The notes beneath the pieces were generated by a model. It was not told where the DNA came from, did no database searches, and saw nothing but the letters and a program-made list of their open reading frames with translations. Positions 18,401 to 25,487 of a stretch of 25,487 nucleotides of DNA are shown in pieces. Both the position numbers and the translations under genes were made by a program. The first letter of the stretch is position 1, and each line of letters starts with the position of its first letter. Origin of the DNA: Acanthamoeba castellanii str. Neff (taxonomy: Eukaryota > Discosea > Longamoebia > Acanthamoebidae); the NCBI RefSeq assembly GCF_000313135.1, contig NW_004457619.1, forward strand, positions 28,117 to 53,603. Direction: 5' to 3'.

Positions 18401-21233
18401 CGCCGCGAGGACCTCCTCCGCCGCAAGGAGGAGGAGGAGCGGGCCAAGGAGGAGACCTTCCGCCAGGAGATGGAGGAGGTGCGCCGCCGCGACGCCGAGA
18501 AGGCCGAGAAGCTCAAGCGCCGAAGGGAGGAGCTCGAGCGCCAGCGCGAGGAGGAGGAGCGCCAGAAGGAGGAGAAGTGGCGCAAGCAGCAGGCCAAGCT
18601 CAAGCGGCTCGAGGGCGAGGCCAAGGAGCGCTACCGCCAGCGCCTCGAGCAGGTCCGGAGCGAGCGCGAGGCCAAGGAGGACGCCGAGCGGCTGGCCCGC
18701 ATGGAGGAGCTCAAGCGCGAGGAGGACGAGCGCCGTGAGAAGCGCGAGAAGCGCGAGGCCGAGCTCAAGCAGTGGCGCGAGCAGAAGGACCGCGAGCAGG
18801 AGCTCAAGTGGCTCGCCCAGGACGCCGAGCTCAAGTACGTCTTGTCAGGGGTCGCGTGTGTCGTGTGTGTCGTGTACTGACGAGGCCGCGATGGTTGTGG
18901 CGGCGGGTAATAGGATGCTGGAGGAGACGAAGGAGGAGACGCGGAAGAAGCGTCAGGCCGAGTTGGAGAAGATCAGGGCCCAGCAGGAGCAGCTGAAGCT
19001 GGAGCAGTACGAGCGCGAGAAGGAGCAGGAGAAGCAGCTCGAGCGCGAGCGCAAGGAGCGCGCCAAGCGCCGCCAGGAGGAGGTCGCCCGCAAGCGCGAA
19101 GAGGAGGAGCGCCGCAAGGAGGACGAGTGGCGCAAGGAGCAGGAGCTCCTCCGCAAGCTCGAAGGCACCCATCTCATTCCTCTCACTCTCCATCTCATTC
19201 CCAGCATTCCCCGCATTCATCACATTCACCCTCTAACCCACCATCCCATATTTTGTCGACTGTGGTGTGTGCGTGCGCAGGCGAGAAGAAGGAGAAGTAC
19301 CTGGAGCGTCTGAAGCAGATCCGGGAGGAGAAGGAGCGGAAGGAGGACGAGGAGCGCGAGCGGCGCATGGAGGAGATCAAGCGGGAGGAGCGGGAGCGGG
19401 AGGAGCGCAAGCTGCGCCGGCGCGAGGTGGTGGAGCGCATCCGCGAGGAGGAGGAGCGCCGCAAGGAGGAGAAGTGGCTCGAGGAGCAGGCCGAGCTCAA
19501 GCGGGCCGAGCGCGAGCGGGAGGAGCGCCGCCAGAAGCGGGCCGAGGAGATGGCCCGCCGGCGCGACGAGGAGGAGCGGGAGAAGGAGGAGCGGTTCAAG
19601 AAGGAGATGGAGGAGCAGAAGCGGTACGAGCGCGAGCGCCGCGAGGCGCGCGAGCGGCACCGGGAGGAGGTCGAGCGGCGGCGCGAGGCCGAGGAGCGGG
19701 CCAAGGAGGAGGCCTGGAGGCTGGACCAGGCCGCGCTCAAGCGCCTGGAGGAGCAGCGGCGCGAGGCCAACCAGCGCCGGCTGGTCGAGCTCAAGCGCGA
19801 GCGCGAGCGCAAGGAGGATGAGGAGCGCATGGCCCGCATGGAGGAGATCAAGCGCGCCGAGCAGGACGAGAAGGCCCGACGCGAGCGCCGGCGTGCGTTC
19901 CTCGACGAGCTCCGCGAGCAGCAGGAGCGGGCCAAGGAGGAGCTCTACAAGCGCGAGCGCGACGAGCGCCTGCGGTTCGAGCGCGACATGGCCGAGCGCA
20001 AGGTGCGGCGCGACGCCGAGATCCAGGCCTGGCGCGACGCCAAGGAGCGCGAGAAGGTGGAGCGCTGGCGCGAGGAACAGGAGGAGCAGAAGCGCTACGA
20101 GGCCGAGCGCGCCGTCCGGGCCGAGCGCCGGCGGGAGGACATCGCCCGCCGCCGCGACGAGGCCGAGCGCGAGAAGGTCGAGCGCTACCGCGAGGAGCAG
20201 GAGGCCCTGCGGCGCAAGGAGGAGCACGACCGCGAGTACAATGAGCGCCGCCTGGCCGAGCTGGCCGAGAAGAAGAAGGAGGAGGAGAAGCGCAAGTGGG
20301 AGGAGCAGCAGCGCCTCGACGCCGAGGTCCGCGAGATGGAGGAGCGCGAGCGCCAGAAGCGTGCCGAGCTGCGCGCGGTGAAGGAGGAGGAGACGGCCAA
20401 GTGGCGGGACGAGAAGGCCCAGCAGCGCGAGGAGGCCAAGAGGAAGAAGGCCGACCTCATTCGCCAGCGCGCTGCCGCCAAGACCCAGGCCGAGGCCGTG
20501 CACGCCAGCCTCCAGGCCGCCCGCGTCGCCCCCATGGCCGACTTTGACGACTTCTTCGACACCTCGTCCATCGCCGGCGTCGCCACCGACGCCTGTACGC
20601 CTTCCCACACGCTCTCTCCACGCCCTTGATGGCAACACAGCGTAGACGTTGGCTCACGCGACACACACCACCGCACACACCACACATACGACACACACAG
20701 CTCGTGAGTCGCAGGCACGCACGCAGCAGAGGCGGGCCGAGGAGGCCAAGAAGAAGCGCGAGGAGGAGGAGCGCAAGAAGAAGGAGGCGCAGGCCGAGCG
20801 CGAGGCCGAGATGCGCCGCAAGCGCGAGGAGGCCGAGGAGGAGGCCCGCCGCGCCCGCAGGCGCGACGCCGGCGTCGAAGCCCCGTCCCGCACCTCCCGC
20901 TCCACCTCGCCCATCCCTGCCGCCGCCCCTGCCGCGTCGGCCTCGTCTCCCGCCGCTTCGTCGCGGGCGGACCGTGCGTCCCGTCTGGCGGCGCTGGACG
21001 ACGACGATGCGGCGTTCGAGGAGGAGCTGCGCAAGCGCGAGCAGGCGCGTAAGGAGCGGCTGCGCAAGCTGGAGGAGGAGGAGCGGGCCGAAGAGGAGGA
21101 GCTCCGCCGCAAGCGCGAGGAGCGCAGGAAGCGCGCGGAGGAGCTCGAGCGCACGGGCGAGTCGGAGGCCGACCGCGAGCGCGAGGAGAGGCGCCGCAAG
21201 CGCGAGGAGCGCAGGAAGGCGATGGGCATCTAA
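12465..21233 (+). CDS. Giant trichohyalin-like E/R/K-rich helical repeat protein
   Basis: Five exons join in phase to about 2783 aa: 12465-12562, 12679-18834, 18914-19164, 19281-20594, 20701-21233. Exon 2 alone is 6156 nt. A short charged start (MADDVKAERERRRAEL) and an Ala/Thr linker precede about 2540 residues (49-2585) of almost only Glu, Arg, Lys, Gln, Ala and Leu. I see no proline and only eleven glycines in that region. A 40-residue unit recurs, of the type RREELERRREEEERxKEExF, with one Phe, Trp or Tyr per unit. A variant 37-residue unit carries LEGEAKERYRQRLEQLK. Residues 2586-2610 (PMADFDDFFDTSS) are acidic; a Ser/Pro/Ala-rich linker (APSRTSRSTSPIPAA) and a second charged segment end in KAMGI. 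Such sequence predicts single alpha helix (ER/K) or coiled coil, as in caldesmon or trichohyalin, so a cytoskeletal or spacer role is likely but unproven. The intron after exon 3 uses a GC donor. Confidence 0.87.
12725..20530 (+). repeat. 40-residue (about 120-nt) tandem coding repeats with 37-residue LEGE variant units
   Basis: The repeat lies within the helical protein and is interrupted by two introns. Invariant glycines fall at codons starting 13055, 13766, 14477, 14948, 15659, 16250, 16961, 17432, 18143, 18614 and the split codon 19164/19281. In residues these are 159, 396, 633, 790, 1027, 1224, 1461, 1618, 1855, 2012 and 2169. Several LEGE blocks are near-identical in nucleotides over more than 100 nt (for example around 14950, 17432 and 18614). 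The plus strand is strongly T-poor here, which leaves other frames open. Confidence 0.9.
19165..19280 (+). other. Probable GC-AG intron in the helical-repeat gene
   Basis: Exon 3 stops matching the repeat after the codons for RKLEG, and the repeat resumes as EKKEKYLERLKQ after gtgcgcag at 19280. The junction is G|GCACCC, and no GT donor in the stretch would keep both repeat and frame. Removing 19165-19280 restores the LEGE module exactly and keeps the glycine 157 residues after the previous one. The interval is pyrimidine-rich and CATT-repetitive, unlike the flanking exons. Confidence 0.75.
20665..20700. repeat. CA-rich tract abutting the last acceptor of the helical-repeat gene
   Basis: An imperfect CA-rich tract ends in the acceptor acacacag at 20700, repeating the pattern of the 6243-6279 tract in an unrelated gene. 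Confidence 0.85.
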
Positions 21234-21311
21234 GCCCTCTTCCGCACACGCACATGTAACGCACCTGGTCTCACCACCCGCTGTGGGTTTTATTTTATCT
21301 GACCCATCTGA

Positions 21312-21317
21312 AATAAA
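21312..21317 (+). terminator. Putative poly(A) signal AATAAA of the helical-repeat gene
   Basis: The hexamer lies 79 nt after the stop codon in an AT-rich stretch (ttttattttatc ... aataaataa), downstream of the TAA at 21231-21233. Position and context fit a cleavage signal; no transcript evidence is available. Confidence 0.55.
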
Positions 21318-21454
21318 TAATTTTAGTAGCATTTCTGGCTTGAGGAGTACTTCCAACAAACAACACACTTTCCTTTCTCGGCTCACTGGATGTAACACAC
21401 CTCTCTTTTTATTTCACCATTGAAGGTGTCACATTTGCCAACTGAATCGGTGCA

Positions 21455-22336
21455 ATGGAGAGCCACGGTGAGGAGGTGGTGGCGCATCCCCAGTGCCCCC
21501 TGGCTGGCCTTGTGAAGTTGGCACTCCCTTTTGGTCATCTTGAAGGTGCACCTGCCCTTGTCAACAAACTGTTTGTAATGGTTTCGTTGCTTGACTTTAG
21601 CCCTGCAGCCGAGGACTGGCCAGAGGAGAAGGCCCAAAGGGCGGCAGCTTGGGTGGAGAGTCACGATCGACTCTCCTGTCAACACCCGAACTGCTGGGGA
21701 ACAGCCATCCAAAGCACGACCATCGCCTACATGTACGCTTCTGCCCCCCCCCCGATCGACTTACAAAACAAACCTTGTTGCAGGGAAATGCACCCAGCCC
21801 CTGGGCCTTCTGAAAAGCCTGCTCCCCGTGGGGTCCTGGCAGATGAGCTCTTGCCCGTCATCAGGGGCTTGGCTGGCCGCAGCTTCACGGAGTGGGAGAC
21901 AGGCGAGATCGATGCACTTGTGGCCGTATTGGCCGGTGTCCGCTCCATCGATGTTGCACATGCGTCAGCTGAGGCTCAGGCTGCATACGGCAACTTCGAC
22001 TTTGAGCTCAGCAGGCTTGTGGAGTCACGCCCAGACATAGCAGAACGGATCGACCCCGTGTACATCTTTGTTGATATCACGGCTGGCCTACCCCGTACCA
22101 CCACGCACTTGTACCGAGTGATCCCTTTCTTTGTATAATTGTTGTCCATTGTGCAGATGGCTATGCTGCAACTATTGCTGCCATGCCACCCGCGCTTGGC
22201 GTTCACATCCAAAACGGACGGAACTGGGCTCTAGGGGTATGGCCCAAGAATTCTTATCTTTGGTTGGTCTTCTCGTTTACTTGCTTCCTACTCACTTCGT
22301 GCTGTAAAGGCTAGCACACCTCTTGTCTATTGGTGA
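21455..22336 (+). CDS. Uncharacterised protein, four-exon model
   Basis: Model exons 21455-21732, 21784-22094, 22157-22236 and 22310-22336 join in phase to 231 aa (MESHGEEVVAHPQCP to NWALGASTPLVYW). I do not recognise the family. The first exon gives an Ala/Leu-rich start and a Cys/His pair in SCQHPNCW. The second gives LADELLPVIRGLAGRSF, EWETGEIDALVAVLAGVRSI and DIAERIDPVYIFVD, which look like soluble amphipathic helices. The third contains GYAATIAAMPPALGVHIQNG. Introns are 51, 62 and 73 nt with donors GTACGC, GTACCA and GTATGG. The first intron is a multiple of three with no in-frame stop, so it could be retained. If the last intron is not removed, the frame ends at a TAG near 22313 instead. 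Codon use is less GC-biased than in the neighbours. The start codon and last exon are uncertain. Confidence 0.5.
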
Positions 22337-24374
22337 TTAACTATTTACAGCTGGCTGTTGGCCAATAAACACTTCTTTCTTCTTGTCCTTCTTTGTCTTC
22401 TTCTTCTCCTTCTTCTTGACCTTCTTCTCCTTCTTTCCTTTCCCGCCTTTCGTCGTCTCCTTCTCAACACCCTGATTCCTCCGCTCATCGAATGACACGC
22501 TGCGGAAGGGGTGCTCTTCCTGCACGAAGGCCACCCAGCCCACCAAAGTGGTGAATGGTGCGTGTCATGCGTCATGTATGTGTGTTGTGTTGTGTTGTGT
22601 TGTGTTGTGTTGTGTTGTGTTGTGTTGTGTTGTGTTGTGTTGTGTTGTGCCGTGTCAAACCTTTGTACGTACACTGGTGGTGGTGCCACCTCGCCTGCGA
22701 CATGTCGGCGGCGCTCGTTCGCTGCCGCTCTTCTTCTCCGTCACCGCCCGCCGCCGTTGGCCGGGCTCCGGCTGCGCCTCGTCCTGGCCCTGGTGCTCCT
22801 CGCTTCCGCTCTCGTCCGTGTCCTCCACAGTCAGATCCGGGTCCGTGGCTGCTGCGTCGGCGTCTGTGGCCCACAAAAGAGAAGAACTCAGAGTTGGTGT
22901 TGTGCTCTCAGATGCTGGTGGTGCGGGCCAGGGTTGTCACCTGAAGCGCTGGTGGTGCCTTCTCTGTTGTTGTCCGAGTCGCTGGGCGATGGGACCCGCC
23001 GGCTGGGCTTCAGCCAGCCAGCGGTGCGCAGGATTCGCGAGCGCGTGCTCCCCTTCCGCCAGCCCCTGCGCGCGCAACAATGAAAAACTTGAGCGAGACG
23101 AGAGGTGGCCGGTGGAGATGAAGGTGGCGGGGTACGAGGTGATCGGAGCATCGGGCGGTGGTGTGGTGCTGAGCTGCTCCAGGCTCAGCGGCTCTCCGCT
23201 TCCCCTCTCTGCCCCATTTAGTGCCAATTAAAAAGCGAAAGCGAAACGAAAGCGAAAGAGAAAAACAAAAAGCGAAAGCGAAAGTGGTATTGGTACCTGG
23301 CGGGACTACGGGATCTGCGCTTGCTCCCTGCGGGCGGGGCGAGAGTGGATTCCTCTTGGACAGCGGGAGGGCGCTGAGGAACTGTGGGCGCGTTCGGCTC
23401 CATGGCAGCACCGGCCTCTCCCAGGTCATCTGATGATGTGCCGAGGCCAGCGCAGAGAACGAGCATGAGAACGTAAGCACGTGAGGAATGTGTGGGGGGC
23501 GGGGTGTATGTACGGTGGCTGTAGGCTGCTTTCGGTGGAGGAGTTCAAAGTATTTGGTGACATTCCTTAACACTCGACCGCATTCCTGGGCGAGTTTCTC
23601 CGACAGCCCGCCATCAATGTCCTCTGCTTTTCCATCGAAGAGAGAGGAATGTCAGACATTTAAGCCCAGCAATCATTGGCTGTGGTTGCGTGCGCACCGT
23701 CGCCGCGGGGGTCGACTTGGATGAGTAGCGTGAGAAGACACGACTCCGACGTGTCGGCCAGCTGGTCCGCGCTTTGGCCCGTCGGCTCAGACTTCTCGAT
23801 GATGTGGCCCGACACTGCGCCAGGAAGAGGTGTTGGGTTAGGGCAAACGTGAAAGAACGAAAAGCGACGAAGAGCGAATAACGGAAAACGAAAAAGAACG
23901 AAGAACGAACCGTGCAAAATGCCTCGGGTGTGGGTGTCCGTGGCTGGGCAGTCCTTACGGTACGACGAGAAGTAGCAGCCGTAGGCTCGCCCCTCCTCCA
24001 CCGCACAATACCGAGTCACACAAAAATCCCTTCCGTGACCCACAAGCACACCGCACGCACACGCACACGCACACGCACACGAGTTAGAATCGGTGACGAG
24101 TGAGGGTAAGGGGCAGGGCTTTGGGGTCTTACCTGGGCTTGAGGGGGTGGGGGAAGTCCCAGGTGGCGAGGTAGTCGTCGCGGAAGGGGCGGATCTCGCG
24201 GAGGACGAGCGGAAAGCGGCGGAACCGCGCGGCCTGCAGCGAGGCCTTGTCGGGCTTCAAGTCACTGGCCACGGCCTTCTGCGATCGCCGCCTCCCCACT
24301 GTGCTCGACCCATCAATCGCGGTGTGTGCGATGTGCTCGTGTCGTGTAATGTCTTGTGTGTGTGTGTGTCTGTG

Positions 24375-24434
<60 letters not shown>

Positions 24435-25404
24435 AGTGTGTGTGATGATGATCGTACGTAAGGGTGAGGAGCGTGGAGAGAGGGTCTGCGGCTCGTCGGT
24501 GGTGTCCACCTGTTGCGCTTCCTGGGGCTTTAGATCCATCAGCGTCTTGAACGACCTCCTGCGACCTGCAGTACCACCCACAAAAGCCTCCTATTAACCA
24601 CACACCATGGAATGCGACGAATGAAGGAGCTCCACCAGCAAACATACCAGTGGGCGAGCACCGGGGCGAGAGATTGACGCTGTAGCCCAGGTCGTCCATC
24701 AGCGGCGTTTCCTGACTTTTGCTGGTGTGCCCAACGTTGTTGTTGTTGTGGCTGCTGTTATTCTCGTTAACGCCGTCCGCGGACGATGACGACAATGACG
24801 GCGAAGTGGTGGAGAGCGTCGCAAACTCCTCCGAGTGGATGGTCCGGAGGAGGCGCTGGCTCTTGCGCTTGACGCCCTCCGTCGAGAGCCCCAGACTCTT
24901 GCGCTGAGCTCGACCGCAAGCGCCGCCGTCCGTGCTGCCCGCTGGTGGGGCGACGTCGCCGCCCGGACTCGATTGCGGGCTGTTGCCTCTGCCGCCGACG
25001 CTGAAGACGCCGCTTTGTCGTCGACCGGTGGCGGGCGAGGTCGACGACGGCGATGACGGAGACGAAGTCAGCTCGATAGGGGCGACAAGCGACGTGAGGC
25101 TCCGCCGATCGATTCGTCCGGCCGAGGGTCGCGGTGAGGCCGAACACGCAGTGGTCGGACTAGCCTTTCGATTGCCGCCGGAGCTTAAGGTGGTGCTCAC
25201 GGTGGTGCTCGAGCTCGAGCTCGACGACATCTCGGCAACAACGGTGGCGGTGCTGCTCGGCTTGACCGTGCTGGCCTGGTCGAGCCGGGCGTGCTGGTGG
25301 TGGTCGATGAGGCGCTCGGTGTGGTGGTGATGAAACAGCACCTGCTGGTCCCGCTCGCCCTTGTCGCTGTGCGTGCGGCTGCGCCGGCGGCGTCGCTCCC
25401 CCAT
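22337..25404 (-). CDS. Ser-rich protein with START-like region and Lys-rich tail, 5' end uncertain
   Basis: Eleven minus-strand exons join in phase to 693 aa from Met at 25404: 25404-24648, 24565-24458, 24298-24133, 24029-23911, 23814-23698, 23623-23514, 23429-23297, 23208-23136, 23065-22941, 22863-22673, 22519-22337. The frame stays open upstream to the window edge, so the true start may lie outside. Residues 1-250 are low-complexity Ser/Thr/Asn/His-rich. About 290-460 resembles the C-terminal half of a START lipid-binding domain: FPHPLKPRRDFCVTRYCAVE, GCYFSSYRKDCP, SGHIIEK and CLLTLLIQVDPRGD, then a closing helix VLRNVTKYFELLH. The usual N-terminal half of START was not found. A disordered acidic part follows (DPDLTVEDTDESGSEEHQGQ), then a basic tail of KKEKK repeats ending FIGQQPAVNS. 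The frame of exons 23429-23136 is the least certain. Lipid transfer or membrane sensing is inference. Confidence 0.7.
22581..22649. repeat. (TGTGT)n pentanucleotide microsatellite
   Basis: About 14 near-perfect copies of tgtgt (acaca/acaac on the transcribed minus strand) lie in the last intron of the START-like gene, between exons ending 22673 and starting 22519. Confidence 0.95.
23229..23286. repeat. GAAAGC-type purine repeat in a START-like gene intron
   Basis: Plus-strand aaagcgaaagcg units give a C/T-rich tract on the transcribed strand (minus), placed upstream of the acceptor near 23209. It may act as an extended pyrimidine tract. A similar gaaaacgaa-rich tract lies at about 23850-23910. 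Confidence 0.8.
24051..24080. repeat. CACACG microsatellite in a START-like gene intron
   Basis: Five cacacg-type units lie in the intron between exons 24298-24133 and 24029-23911. Confidence 0.85.
24354..24443. repeat. TG / TGCG compound microsatellite
   Basis: A TG run is followed by about 14 tgcg units, all within the intron between exons ending 24458 and starting 24298 of the START-like gene. Confidence 0.95.
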
Positions 25405-25487
25405 TGCGGCCTCCCCGTCTCGCCCTCGCCCGTGCTCAACGGCCCCTGCATGCCGTTGCTGCTCATCAACCCCCGCCTGCCACCGTG

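Noticed and set aside
13018..19313. Long plus-strand shadow frames rich in Gly/Ala/Arg or Ser/Arg
   Set aside because: They lie in alternative frames of the same repeat gene, and the frame with the exact 40-residue register and clean introns is the coding one.
12725..20530. Regularly spaced repeats as a possible CRISPR or satellite array
   Set aside because: The period is in amino acids within a continuous coding frame, with substitutions between units. There are no spacer-repeat alternations of CRISPR type.
21383..21712. Minus-strand 109-residue frame opposite the unrecognised gene
   Set aside because: No motif was seen, and the plus-strand model has phase-consistent introns with the typical donors.
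22511..23231. Plus-strand frames with Cys/Val repeats
   Set aside because: They read through the (TGTGT)n microsatellite and the antisense of START-like gene exons.
23136..23466. Alternative frame in the START-like gene linker (an acidic Pro-rich reading, DDLGEAGAAMEPN)
   Set aside because: It looks protein-like, but it needs a phase-1 junction that no upstream donor provides, and a weak acceptor. The chosen frame closes with canonical sites; this part remains uncertain.
1..25487. tRNA or rRNA genes and transposon remnants
   Set aside because: I found no cloverleaf-like segment, rRNA-like block, terminal inverted repeats or transposase/reverse transcriptase motifs on either strand by eye.

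Overview
The window reads as nuclear DNA of a free-living amoebozoan, most likely Acanthamoeba or a close relative. This is inferred from GC-rich coding sequence, many short spliceosomal introns (about 50-130 nt), tightly packed genes on both strands, and a mix of conserved eukaryotic families. There are no operons, phage genes or CRISPR arrays. All gene models were joined by hand from splice sites and reading phase, and phase closes exactly in every model except the 5'-partial or 3'-partial ends.

Layout: (1) 38-493, minus: 5' part of exosome subunit RRP4. (2) 690-2181, plus: TXNL1-type thioredoxin with a PITH domain, sharing a 196-nt divergent promoter with RRP4. (3) 2471-8679, plus: a 25-exon gene of about 1409 aa, with an acidic N-terminus, a RasGAP domain and two V4R domains. 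(4) 9041-10763, plus: Sds3/BRMS1-type Sin3 corepressor subunit. (5) 11156-11968, plus: intronless seven-helix membrane protein. (6) 12465-21233, plus: giant charged helical protein of about 2783 aa with a 40-residue repeat. (7) 21455-22336, plus: unrecognised protein of about 231 aa. (8) 22337 to at least 25404, minus: Ser-rich protein with a START-like region and a Lys-rich tail, tail-to-tail with gene 7.

Two genes stand out. Gene 3 joins a RasGAP catalytic domain (arginine finger present) to two copies of V4R, a small-molecule-sensing domain best known from bacterial aromatic-compound sensors. Both copies keep a Cys-Glu-Cys-Cys set with the same spacing as the zinc site of the bacterial sensors, suggesting ligand-gated control of Ras. 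Gene 6 has about 2540 residues without proline, with glycines spaced exactly 157, 197 or 237 residues apart (40n-3), a modular ruler-like helix. Across the window, most introns start GTAC or GTGC rather than GTAAGT, and one intron appears to be GC-AG.
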